Origin: BMS3ABIN04 sp965554225
GTDB taxonomy: Bacteria; Bacteroidota; Ignavibacteria; Ignavibacteriales; Melioribacteraceae
Assembly (NCBI GenBank): GCA_965554225.1
Contig: CBEVZC010000001.1
Span: forward strand, 1 to 64,000
Direction of reading: 5' to 3'
DNA length: 64,000 nucleotides
Part shown: positions 53,748 through 63,396 of the stretch, piece by piece
Layout: every line of letters begins with the position of its first letter
How positions within the stretch are numbered: position 1 is the first letter of the stretch
Position numbers and translations under genes: made by a program
Notes under the pieces: model-generated
What the model saw: only the letters and a program-made list of their open reading frames with translations
Databases searched by the model: none
Told to the model about the DNA's origin: nothing

Positions 53748-55040
53748 ATGTCTAAATGTATTGTAATAGGCGGAGGTTTTGCGGGTCTCTCTGCCGCAGC
53801 TTATCTGGCAAGTTCGGATATTGATGTTCACCTTATTGAAGCTTCCCCGAAATTAGGCGGTAGGGCTTATTCCTTACTAGATAAATCTCATAATGAATTT
53901 ATAGATAACGGTCAGCATATTTTGATGGGTTGTTATAAATATTCTTTAGATTTCTTAAAATTAATAAGGGCTGAGGATACATTATTTTATCAGAAAAATC
54001 TCGAGCTAATTCTAGTAAGTAAAGGAGGAAAGGAGGATATTTTAAGAGCGCCGGATATTTTTTATCCGCTAAATTTATTATTGGCAATCCTTCAATTCAA
54101 GCCCTTTAATATTAAAGATAAGCTTAGTCTTATAACTTTCATGATTAAGCTGATGTTTATTTCCAGAAAAAATATTAAAGAATTAACGGTTGATGAATGG
54201 TTAAAACAAAACGGTCAGGGAGGAAGAATAAACGACTTTTTGTGGGAAATTTTAGCGATTGGCGCGTTAAATAATTCGACCAAAAATGTATCTGCTGCAA
54301 TATTTTATGATATTTTGAAAACTATTTTTTATAGCGGTAATAAATCCACTACTCTTATAATTCCCAAAAACGATTTAAATAACGTTTATTGCAAACAAGC
54401 TGAAAATTTTATTGTAAAAAAGGGCAGCGCTGTTTCGCTTAATGAAAGAGCAATAGAATGGATTACAGAAAATGGAAAAATTGTTGCTCTAAGAACAAAT
54501 AAAAACTTATATGAAGATTTTGATTACATAATTTCAGCCGTTCCTCATTTCGCTCTAAAAAAAATCATTAATAATGGAATAGATAATATAAAAGACAATT
54601 TATTCCAATACTCCTCAATTTTATCAATGCATATTTGGCTAAAGAATAATCCGTTTAAAGAAAAATTTTATGGATTAGTCAAATCGAAAGTGCATTGGGT
54701 GTTTAATCATAATTCCTTTATTACTTTAGTGATAAGTAATGCAGATAGTTTTATTAAATTTTCGGCAGATTATTTGTCGGAATTATTGCTTAAGGAATTA
54801 GAAGATTATTTCCAATATTTCAATAAAGATTTGGTGACCGGATACAGGATTATAAAGGAAAAAAGAGCAACTTTTATTCCTTCAATTTATTTTGATAAAA
54901 ATAAGTCTGCAATTATTTCCAATTATGAAAATTTAATTTTAGCCGGTGACTGGACCAATACCGGTTTACCCTCCACAATTGAATCGGCAGTAAAAAGCGG
55001 TACGAAAGCTGCTGAATATTTAATTTCGGGGAAAAAATAA
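53748..55040 (+). CDS. hpnE: hydroxysqualene dehydroxylase HpnE
   Basis: A 430-residue FAD-dependent amine-oxidase/phytoene-desaturase-type enzyme. The N-terminal dinucleotide fold reads IVIGGGFAGLSAAAYLA, followed by LIEASPKLGGRAYS, and the C-terminal FAD motif is LAGDWTNTGLPSTIESAVKSG. HpnE reductively removes the hydroxyl from hydroxysqualene to give squalene. Gene order hpnC-hpnD-hpnE fits the family exactly. No squalene-hopene cyclase is present in the window, so whether hopanoids are made is open. Confidence 0.92.
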   Translation: MSKCIVIGGGFAGLSAAAYLASSDIDVHLIEASPKLGGRAYSLLDKSHNEFIDNGQHILMGCYKYSLDFLKLIRAEDTLFYQKNLELILVSKGGKEDILRAPDIFYPLNLLLAILQFKPFNIKDKLSLITFMIKLMFISRKNIKELTVDEWLKQNGQGGRINDFLWEILAIGALNNSTKNVSAAIFYDILKTIFYSGNKSTTLIIPKNDLNNVYCKQAENFIVKKGSAVSLNERAIEWITENGKIVALRTNKNLYEDFDYIISAVPHFALKKIINNGIDNIKDNLFQYSSILSMHIWLKNNPFKEKFYGLVKSKVHWVFNHNSFITLVISNADSFIKFSADYLSELLLKELEDYFQYFNKDLVTGYRIIKEKRATFIPSIYFDKNKSAIISNYENLILAGDWTNTGLPSTIESAVKSGTKAAEYLISGKK

Positions 55041-55275
55041 GATAAATATAACTTTTTTTAACCAAGTTCTATGATAATTAAAATATTAGCATTATATTTC
55101 GGTCATAAAGCTCTTATTATAAGTTTTAGAGCAAAATATTTTATACACTCAAATAAAAATTAAAGATGGAAGAATCGATTCCACTTAAAATTTTTAGTTT
55201 CATTCATTTTAATTCCACAGAGTTTTTTCCATTAAATATATTCAATCAAGATTCACTAATTTATAGGAGGTTGTT

Positions 55276-56601
55276 GTGTCAACTTTAAAAGAAAAACTGT
55301 ATAAAAAAATTGAAGGCTGGCGCCCGAGAACAGTCAGATTAGCAAAAGAATACGGCAGTACAAAAGTTGGTGATGTTACAATAGCGCAAGTAATTGGCGG
55401 TATGCGCGGTGTTAAAGCTTTAACGACAGATATTTCTTATTTAGATCCTTATGAAGGAATAAGGTTTAGAGGCTTTACTATACCGGAAGTTTTGGAAAAA
55501 TTACCTAAAGTGCCCGGTCATGAAATGCCTTATGTTGAAGGTTTCTTTTATTTACTATTAACCGGTGATATTCCGACTGATGAAGAAGTAAAAGAAGTTG
55601 CTGCAGAGTTTAATAAACGTAAGATGGTTCCAGAGTATGTGTTCGATGTTTTAAGGGCTATGCCTAAAGATTCACATCCGATGGCAATGTTTTCAACTGC
55701 TGTTGTTGCTATGGAAAAAGAATCGGAATTTGTTAAGAGATATAATGAGGGTATGAGCAAATACGATTATTGGGATCCTACTTATGAAGATGCAATGAAT
55801 TTATTGGCAAAACTTCCTCAAATTGCAGCTTTTATTTATAGGCTAAAATATAAAGACGGAGATATTATTGCTCCGGATCCTGATCTTGATTTAGGCGGTA
55901 ATTTTGCTCATATGATGGGAATAGATAAACCTTATGATGATGTTGCAAGGTTATATTTTATTCTTCACAGTGATCACGAAAGCGGAAATGTCAGTGCTCA
56001 TACAGGTCACTTGGTTGCAAGTGCATTGTCCGATATGTATTATGCGGTCTCTGCTTTATTGGATGGTTTAGCCGGTCCGTTACATGGTTTGGCAAATCAA
56101 GAAGTTCTCAGATGGATTCAAGGCGTGATGGATAAAATGGGCGGCAAAGTTCCTACCGAAGAGGAAATGAAGAAATTTGTTTGGGAGACATTAAATTCGG
56201 GACAAGTTATTCCGGGGTATGGTCATGCAGTGCTTCGTAAAACAGATCCGAGATATCAAGCACAAAGAGATTTTTGTCTGCAACACTTACCCGACGATCC
56301 GATTTTTAAATATGTTGATATTCTGTACAAAGTTGTTCCGCCAATTCTTCAGCAGCATGGAAAAGCTAAAAATCCATGGCCTAATGTTGATGCACAATCC
56401 GGTGTAATTCAATGGCATTACGGATTAACCGAGTATGATTTCTATACTGTACTTTTTGGTATTGGTAGATCATTAGGTGTTTGTGCCAATATTATTTGGG
56501 ATCGTGGTCTTGGTTATTCAATTGAAAGACCGAAATCGTTAACAACTGCAATGTTGGAAGAAATTGCTGGAATAACAGAACCTATTCCTACTCATGAATA
56601 A
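55276..56601 (+). CDS. citrate synthase, mitochondrial-like (Si) type
   Basis: A 441-residue citrate synthase, which joins acetyl-CoA and oxaloacetate. Catalytic H270 (GPLHGLANQ), H317 (PGYGHAVL) and D372 (PNVDAQSG) line up with H274, H320 and D375 of the animal mitochondrial enzyme at nearly equal spacing. Whole segments resemble the mitochondrial form (LDPYEGIRFRGFTIPE, HSDHESGNVSAHTGHLV) rather than the common short GltA of bacteria. The length (441) also fits the eukaryotic type. Start is GTG 55276 with a perfect AGGAGG six bases upstream, the strongest ribosome site in the window, suiting a highly expressed gene. Strong terminator follows. Confidence 0.95.
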   Translation: MSTLKEKLYKKIEGWRPRTVRLAKEYGSTKVGDVTIAQVIGGMRGVKALTTDISYLDPYEGIRFRGFTIPEVLEKLPKVPGHEMPYVEGFFYLLLTGDIPTDEEVKEVAAEFNKRKMVPEYVFDVLRAMPKDSHPMAMFSTAVVAMEKESEFVKRYNEGMSKYDYWDPTYEDAMNLLAKLPQIAAFIYRLKYKDGDIIAPDPDLDLGGNFAHMMGIDKPYDDVARLYFILHSDHESGNVSAHTGHLVASALSDMYYAVSALLDGLAGPLHGLANQEVLRWIQGVMDKMGGKVPTEEEMKKFVWETLNSGQVIPGYGHAVLRKTDPRYQAQRDFCLQHLPDDPIFKYVDILYKVVPPILQQHGKAKNPWPNVDAQSGVIQWHYGLTEYDFYTVLFGIGRSLGVCANIIWDRGLGYSIERPKSLTTAMLEEIAGITEPIPTHE

Positions 56602-56627
56602 TTTTCTACATTACTATGATAATTGAT

Positions 56628-56660
56628 AAAAGGGGCTTTATGCCCCTTTTTATTTTTTTT
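56628..56660 (+). terminator. intrinsic terminator of citrate synthase
   Basis: AAAAGGGGC (56628-56636), loop TTTAT, GCCCCTTTT (56642-56650) then TATTTTTTTT: a classic strong terminator. Confidence 0.9.
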
Positions 56661-56726
56661 ATTGTTTTATTTATTTGTCTTTCCTATTCTTGCTATTATT
56701 TTTTTACAAAAAGTACGAGTTAAAAT

Positions 56727-59700
56727 ATGTCGGTAAATCAGGATGCAGTAAAATTAAATGCCAGCTTAAGTTCTTTGAAGAACAAAATTCTTTCCGGAAA
56801 GTCTGCGCTGGATGAAAAACAGCTTCAAGAAGTTAATACAATTTTTGAAACTTTTGTTAAAGAAGCTGTGGAAATTGATATGCTTAAGGACGAAGAAACG
56901 TTAAAAGAGTTTCTTAATATTCTCGCATCCTCAATTCCGGCACAGCTCGCTTACGGCATGATGGAAAAGGTGAATCCCGATATATATTTTAATTTAGGTG
57001 AATACCTTCATGATCTGCTAAATGGGAGTGAAATTAGTAATAATAATATTATACCCGAAGTTGTCCACCAGTACTTAAATCTGTTCAGACTACCTCAATT
57101 TCTTAATAAGATTTATGACGAAAAAAGATGGGAAAATTTAATTTATATTCTGATAAATAAAAGCAAATTGAGTTTTAGAAAGCTTTTTAAACAAAGAGTT
57201 GAGATTTATGGAAACAAAACACTATTTAATGTAATAACCGGTAAAAATGTTGTTAGCTATAACTGGAAAGAAGTTAATGAGACGGTTGAGGTGTACAGTA
57301 AATCTATATCCGGTTTGGCAGACGAGCTTAATGCTACAGATTTTAAAGTAGCTTTTCTTATGGAAAATAGTCTTAATATGGTAATGCTTGATTTAGCGTG
57401 CCTGACATCCGGCATAGTAAATATTATGATTCCTGCTAATGCAGTTGCGCAGCATGTTGCGTTTATACTTAACCAAACGGAAGCAACCATTCTTTTTGTT
57501 TCTAATGAAAAGCAATTATCGAAAATAAAATCCATAAAGCAAGAATTAACTTATCTTAAACAAGTAGTTTTACTTGAAGGCTCCAGCGCCGAAGAATGGG
57601 TAATAACATTCACTGAATTTTTGAACAAGCAAAAATTGAATAGTGATTTAATAAATGAAGAAATCGATATAAATTCGTTAGCATCGGTTATGTATACTTC
57701 AGGTACTACCGGTGAGCCGAAAGGTATAATGTTTTCCAATATGAATATTGTTTATAAAAGATTTTGCAGGGCTATGGCTCTACCACAAATTGGTGATAAC
57801 GATAAATTTTTAGCCTACCTACCGTTATATCATACTTTTGGGCGTTGGTTCGAAATGACCGGCAGCATATTTTGGGGTGCAAGTTATTCTTTTATGGAAA
57901 ACCCTGCACTGGAAACTATGATAACAGATATGCAGTTAGTAAAACCGACTATTTTTATAAGTATTCCTAAAAAGTGGATTCAATTATATGATTTTATCGG
58001 TGCTCATGTAAATCTTGAATTGGATGATGTTGATTTAATAAAAAAAGCTGTTAAAGAGAATACCGGCGGAAGTTTGAAATGGGGACTTTCGGCTGCCGGG
58101 TATTTGCCTGCTGAAGTTTTTACATTTTTCCAAAAAAATAATATTGAATTAATGAGTGGCTTTGGGATGACCGAAGCAACCGGTGGGATAACGATGACAC
58201 CGCCGGGAAAGTACGTCCCTAATTCTCTTGGCAAACCTCTGCCGGGAATGGAAATTAAATTAGCTGAAGACGGTGAACTGCTTATTAAAGGTCACTATGT
58301 TATGATTGGTTATTATGGAAAAGATAATGTTTTTCTTGACGAAGGATGGCTGCCTACCGGTGATATAATGAAAATGGATGAAAATGGTTTTATAGAGATT
58401 ATAGATAGAAAAAAGGAGATCTATAAAAACGTTAAAGGCGAAACTATTGCTCCGCAGAAAATTGAAAATTACTTCCGCGATTTTGAGAATGTGAAGCAAG
58501 TTTTTCTCGCCGGTGATCATCGCCCGTTTAACACAGTCCTAATTTTACCAAATTATGACGTGGAAAATTCTATTCTAAAAAATATGTCCGAAAAAGAAAT
58601 TAAGGATTATTTTGCTTCGGTAATTGTTTCGGTTAATAAATTTTTAGCTCCTTTTGAAAGGATAGTTGATTTCAGGATTATTTCCAGACCATTCACATTA
58701 GATAAAGGGGAGCTTACTCCAAAAGGGACGTACAAACGCAGAGTAATAGAAAAAAATTTCCATGAACAATTAGAAGAAATGTATGTAAAAGATCATACCT
58801 CCGTTTTTATTGATAATGTGGAATTTAAGATTCCTAATTGGTTTCTTAGAGAAAAAGGATGCTTAAGTAGAGATATTCATACTGCAAATGATATGCTGGA
58901 GATTCCTAAGCTCAATAGTTCATTGATTATTAAAAGAGTGGATTTTAATGACAACATATTCAGAATCGGAGACTATGAATATAAAATCAAAAATAAACAT
59001 ATTGATTTACAAGATTTCTTTACAAATCCGCTTTATTGGAGCGGAAATCAAAACATGTTTAAATTTACAGGTGAAACAATTGTTCAATGGTATAGACAAA
59101 ATCGTGCAGAAAAAGATATTAAAATTGTAAATGTTGTTGCTCAAGAAACGATATCAAATACAATTTTGAAACAATTTCAAATAATTGAACAAGGCAAGGA
59201 AACTTCACTAATCGGTTTGCACTATGCATTATTATTATTAAGGTCGGATGACGAAGGCCTTGCTTCGGAGGCAGTGAATTATATTAAGTTTTTATTATCT
59301 GATAAAACAATTCCTATCTATAAAACCGCATTGAGCTTTATCTCAATTCTCTCTCTGACAAAATCGTTGCATATAAGACGAAAATTATTTAAAGCTACAA
59401 TACCAAGAATATCCTTGAATGCTTTTTATAGACTTTTAAGGATATATCTGGATAGCAATCCTGATTTTCTCAATGAAGATTTGAGTCACTACATCATTGA
59501 AGGTAGTTCGGGAAAAGAAGAATTACATGAGATTGAAAATATTCTTACAAGCGAAATTAACGCTCATAAAGAAGAAGATATTAAAAGTACGTCAATACCC
59601 GTAATGTTAAACTTGCTGGCAAAGTATGGTATGCGGCATCCTACAAGGTATAGTGAAGTACGCCAAATGCTAGCTCGTTTACAAGTTTGGAAAGAGAATT

Positions 59701-61535
59701 ATGAATTAGCAATTTTAGCTGAAGCAGCTAGAAAAGAATTAAGAAAGGGTTTTAGAAACTGGCTTGGTAAAAATGAATCTGTTGCCGTAGATGTTGAAAC
59801 GGGTGAAGAGTATCAATGGAAAGATGTAATTATTGTTGAAGAAGGTGTTGAAGATGTTCTGAAAGATAGAATTATAAAAGGTATTTCAGAGACTGCAATT
59901 TTAAGAGAAACTATTTTCTTATTTACAAAAGGTGTCTTAATTCATTTGGATAGTATTCTACCTTCGGGAATATGGATAAGTAAAGTTTCCGACACTGAAA
60001 CAAAAGCGGCATTCAAAGTAACCATTCAAACTCGTTTACATGGTGCGTTTGAACTATTATTAACATTAAATAAAAAATTGCCTAAGAGTGAAATAAAACA
60101 AGAAATTAAATGGTTAATAATTGCCGGCACTAAATTTTACGTAAATGAATTAGTAGAAGATTTCGGCGGATATTGGGGTGAATATGACTTATGGACTCAA
60201 AAATATTTACCGGGAGAAACGGTCGCCAAACTAATTAAACGTGAATTGAGAAGGGAAGATGAAACAAATAAACGAAAGCTATATCATTTATGGCCTTATT
60301 TTGTTTGGAATGCAGCGGCTGCTTATGTAAACTTTTGGAAACTTACCGAGAGTAAGTTGCTGCTTAAGAATTCTACGATTAATAATTTTATTATTCCTTC
60401 CCATGATTATCAATCAGGAAATAGAATTGTTTCATTAACGGAAAAGTCCGACTTTACAGATTTTAAAGAATTTTTCAGAAACTTTTATTTAAAATTTATT
60501 CATGATACAGAAGCCGTGTATCCGTTTTTACATAGAGATTCAATATGGAATTATGTGTTTTCCGGCGTTATAAATGCTCAGGGGCAAAAAAATGGATTAA
60601 AAATATTAAAACTATTTAAATTTAAATTAGAATCTTCGGATATACCTGAAGAGATGGATAACGTGCAAGAGAAGTTAGATTTATTTTTATCGACCATTGA
60701 AGAAAAAGGATACATACCTAAGCAGTTATATTTTGCTATTAAACGTTTCCATCGTTGGTTTAAACTAAATGATAATGCAGCAATTGAAGCTCAAGCTGAA
60801 ATGCTTTATGAACTTTACGATACTTATAATTTAAGCGAACTGAATGAATTTTATCCTGAAACACGCACCAGGTTTTTCTTAGAGACTTGTTTCGCGGATT
60901 CGGCAGATGACTTAAAAGCAGTTCTGCTCGATTTAGTTAAAAAGCAGCACTTGGAAGAAATTACGCAAGAAAAATTACTTTCTTATATTTCGAAAATTCA
61001 AACGGAATTTAGTCTGAATAAAAAAGAAAGTTATTTTCTAACCAGATTAAGTTATCCGCATTTAAAGCCAACCGACTCTGCCGAACTACTAAAGATAAAA
61101 GGTGCAGGTAGCTATGCTGCAAACCTTGTAGTTCAATTTGAGGACCATGAAGGTAATATATTTCTTTTCCGAAATCCTATTTCACCTAAAGAAATTGCAC
61201 GCCTGCATAATTTATTTTTAGCTGCAAATTTACAGGTTCATTTCAGACCTGAACACCAGTTTCTCGTTGCACTTTCTGAACGTGAATATATTATCGGAGG
61301 TTTATTTTATGTTCAAACCGATAAGGAAACCGTTCACATGGAAAAAATTGTTGTTGCCGATCCCTATAGAAGAAAAGGAATAAGCGATGGGTTAATGAAC
61401 GAGTTTTTCAACAGATTAAGAGATGAAAAAATTAAATTTGTAACAACAGGCTTCTTTAGACCCGAATATTTTTACAAATTTGGTTTTAAAATAGAAAGAA
61501 AATATTCCGGGTTAGTTAAAAAGCTCGAAGATTAA
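56727..61535 (+). CDS. giant fusion: acyl-CoA synthetase, kinase-like middle, GNAT acetyltransferase
   Basis: A 1602-residue cytoplasmic protein. Residues about 140-700 form an AMP-binding (ANL) acyl-CoA synthetase: Y323TSGTTGEPKG333 P-loop, MSGFGMTEATGG, LPTGDIMKMDENGFIEIIDRKKEI and the C-terminal catalytic lysine region (GELTPKGTYKRR). An N-terminal helical part (1-140) and a helical-repeat part (about 850-1000) have no clear family. Residues about 1060-1260 resemble a kinase/aminoglycoside-phosphotransferase fold: K1159YLPGETV as the hinge and H1226-D1227YQSGN1232 as the catalytic loop (D and N five apart, as in HRDxxxxN). Residues about 1455-1602 are a GNAT domain (EKIVVADPYRRKGISDGLM). 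The kinase reading is my inference; the other two are firm. One unbroken gene, no operon partner. Confidence 0.8.
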   Translation: MSVNQDAVKLNASLSSLKNKILSGKSALDEKQLQEVNTIFETFVKEAVEIDMLKDEETLKEFLNILASSIPAQLAYGMMEKVNPDIYFNLGEYLHDLLNGSEISNNNIIPEVVHQYLNLFRLPQFLNKIYDEKRWENLIYILINKSKLSFRKLFKQRVEIYGNKTLFNVITGKNVVSYNWKEVNETVEVYSKSISGLADELNATDFKVAFLMENSLNMVMLDLACLTSGIVNIMIPANAVAQHVAFILNQTEATILFVSNEKQLSKIKSIKQELTYLKQVVLLEGSSAEEWVITFTEFLNKQKLNSDLINEEIDINSLASVMYTSGTTGEPKGIMFSNMNIVYKRFCRAMALPQIGDNDKFLAYLPLYHTFGRWFEMTGSIFWGASYSFMENPALETMITDMQLVKPTIFISIPKKWIQLYDFIGAHVNLELDDVDLIKKAVKENTGGSLKWGLSAAGYLPAEVFTFFQKNNIELMSGFGMTEATGGITMTPPGKYVPNSLGKPLPGMEIKLAEDGELLIKGHYVMIGYYGKDNVFLDEGWLPTGDIMKMDENGFIEIIDRKKEIYKNVKGETIAPQKIENYFRDFENVKQVFLAGDHRPFNTVLILPNYDVENSILKNMSEKEIKDYFASVIVSVNKFLAPFERIVDFRIISRPFTLDKGELTPKGTYKRRVIEKNFHEQLEEMYVKDHTSVFIDNVEFKIPNWFLREKGCLSRDIHTANDMLEIPKLNSSLIIKRVDFNDNIFRIGDYEYKIKNKHIDLQDFFTNPLYWSGNQNMFKFTGETIVQWYRQNRAEKDIKIVNVVAQETISNTILKQFQIIEQGKETSLIGLHYALLLLRSDDEGLASEAVNYIKFLLSDKTIPIYKTALSFISILSLTKSLHIRRKLFKATIPRISLNAFYRLLRIYLDSNPDFLNEDLSHYIIEGSSGKEELHEIENILTSEINAHKEEDIKSTSIPVMLNLLAKYGMRHPTRYSEVRQMLARLQVWKENYELAILAEAARKELRKGFRNWLGKNESVAVDVETGEEYQWKDVIIVEEGVEDVLKDRIIKGISETAILRETIFLFTKGVLIHLDSILPSGIWISKVSDTETKAAFKVTIQTRLHGAFELLLTLNKKLPKSEIKQEIKWLIIAGTKFYVNELVEDFGGYWGEYDLWTQKYLPGETVAKLIKRELRREDETNKRKLYHLWPYFVWNAAAAYVNFWKLTESKLLLKNSTINNFIIPSHDYQSGNRIVSLTEKSDFTDFKEFFRNFYLKFIHDTEAVYPFLHRDSIWNYVFSGVINAQGQKNGLKILKLFKFKLESSDIPEEMDNVQEKLDLFLSTIEEKGYIPKQLYFAIKRFHRWFKLNDNAAIEAQAEMLYELYDTYNLSELNEFYPETRTRFFLETCFADSADDLKAVLLDLVKKQHLEEITQEKLLSYISKIQTEFSLNKKESYFLTRLSYPHLKPTDSAELLKIKGAGSYAANLVVQFEDHEGNIFLFRNPISPKEIARLHNLFLAANLQVHFRPEHQFLVALSEREYIIGGLFYVQTDKETVHMEKIVVADPYRRKGISDGLMNEFFNRLRDEKIKFVTTGFFRPEYFYKFGFKIERKYSGLVKKLED

Positions 61536-61764
61536 TTTCATCAGGTTTAGTTTTATATAGTTTGCTAATTTTATAATATTTTTTATTTTGTAAAGTTAGA
61601 ATGATAAGTGCATAGTTATTCTCTGTAGTCCAATGTCCACTAACTTTTTTGCATTTCAAATAATAAAGTAAAATATTTTTATTTTTTAATATTATTTAAA
61701 AACCTTTCAACTATTTTTTATATCTTTAATACCCAAAAAGTTTCTACAAATCCACATAAAAAAC

Positions 61765-63396
61765 ATGAAATTCAAAAAGAAAACGAAATATATTTTCATC
61801 ACCGGAGGTGTTGTTTCGTCTCTGGGTAAAGGTATTACCGCTGCTTCGCTTGGGTTACTATTAAAGCAAAGAGGGTACAGCGTTACTATTCAAAAATTTG
61901 ATCCTTATATTAATGTCGACCCGGGTACAATGAGTCCGTTTCAGCATGGTGAAGTTTACGTAACCGATGATGGAGCAGAAACAGATTTAGACCTTGGTCA
62001 CTATGAACGATTTCTCGATGTTAGTATGACAAAAGCCAATAACACCACAACAGGTCAAGTTTATTATGAAGTGATTAACAAAGAACGTAGGGGTGATTTT
62101 CTCGGTGCAACTATTCAAGTGATTCCTCACATAACCGACGAAATTAAAAGAAGGATGAGATTGCTTGAAGAAAGAAATAAATACGATATAATTATTACGG
62201 AAATCGGCGGAACTGTAGGGGATATTGAAAGTTTACCGTTTATGGAATCAATTAGGCAGACTATCTTAGACCTCGGCAAGAAAAATGCTCTCAGTATTCA
62301 CGTAACTTTAATTCCTTATATCAAATCTGCTGCGGAAATGAAAACGAAGCCGACTCAGCATAGCGTAAAGAATTTACAAGCATTAGGAATTCAGCCGAGT
62401 ATTTTAGTTTGCAGATCGGAAAGAAAGGTGTCTAAGGACATAAGAAAAAAGATTGCTCTCTTCTGTAATGTCGGTCTGGAAGACGTTGTATCGGCTTATG
62501 ATGCGGACACAATATATGAAGTACCGTTAAACTTATACAATCAAAAATTTGATAGAATAGTTTTAATGAAATTAAAGCTACCTGATATTAATATAAATCT
62601 TGATAAATGGATAGAATTTGTCGATAAAGTTAAACATCCTACAGGAAGTGTAAGCATTGCATTATGTGGCAAATACACCGACTATTTGGATGCATATAAA
62701 AGTATTTCGGAAGCCTTTATTCATGCTGGTGCCGAAAATGATGTTAAAGTAAATGTTAAATTTATTAGTGCAGAGGAGTTTGAGAGCAAGAATCCTGAAC
62801 TTCTGTTAAAAGACGTTGACGGACTATTGGTCCCGGGAGGATTTGGTGAGAGAGGAATTGAAGGTAAAATAAAAGCTATTCAATTTGTCCGGGAAAATAA
62901 AGTACCGTTTTTCGGAATTTGTTTAGGATTGCAATGTGCTGTTATTGAGTTTTCCAGAAATGTCTTAGGAATTCGAAAAGCAAACAGTTCGGAGTTTGTT
63001 AAAAACCAGTACAGTGTTATTCACATTATGCCCGACCAAAAAAATGTAAAAGTAAAAGGCGCTTCCATGAGATTGGGGGCTTATCCTTGTGTTTTAAAGA
63101 AGGGAACCAAGGCTCGATCTGCATATAAAAAAGAAAAGATTTCCGAAAGACACAGACACAGGTATGAAGTTAATAATAAGTTTAGAGATGAATTAGAGAA
63201 AAGAGGAATGTTAATTAGCGGCACTTCACCCGATGAAAGATTAGTAGAAATGGTTGAAGTAAAGGAACACCCTTGGTTTGTTGCCTGCCAGTTTCATCCA
63301 GAATTAAAATCCAGGGCAACAAAAGCTCACCCGTTGTTTAGAGAGTTTGTAAAAGCTGCAGTTAATTATTCTAAGTCTAAAACCCATAAAGAATGA
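61765..63396 (+). CDS. pyrG: CTP synthase
   Basis: A 543-residue enzyme that makes CTP from UTP, ATP and glutamine. The synthetase domain starts with [28 protein letters not shown] and contains [42 protein letters not shown] motifs; the C-terminal class I glutaminase domain has its nucleophile C386 in [10 protein letters not shown] and the histidine/glutamate pair in CQFHPEL. Length and order are standard. Its stop shares bases with the next gene's ATG (ATGA), so the two are coupled. Confidence 0.97.
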   Translation: MKFKKKTKYIFITGGVVSSLGKGITAASLGLLLKQRGYSVTIQKFDPYINVDPGTMSPFQHGEVYVTDDGAETDLDLGHYERFLDVSMTKANNTTTGQVYYEVINKERRGDFLGATIQVIPHITDEIKRRMRLLEERNKYDIIITEIGGTVGDIESLPFMESIRQTILDLGKKNALSIHVTLIPYIKSAAEMKTKPTQHSVKNLQALGIQPSILVCRSERKVSKDIRKKIALFCNVGLEDVVSAYDADTIYEVPLNLYNQKFDRIVLMKLKLPDININLDKWIEFVDKVKHPTGSVSIALCGKYTDYLDAYKSISEAFIHAGAENDVKVNVKFISAEEFESKNPELLLKDVDGLLVPGGFGERGIEGKIKAIQFVRENKVPFFGICLGLQCAVIEFSRNVLGIRKANSSEFVKNQYSVIHIMPDQKNVKVKGASMRLGAYPCVLKKGTKARSAYKKEKISERHRHRYEVNNKFRDELEKRGMLISGTSPDERLVEMVEVKEHPWFVACQFHPELKSRATKAHPLFREFVKAAVNYSKSKTHKE

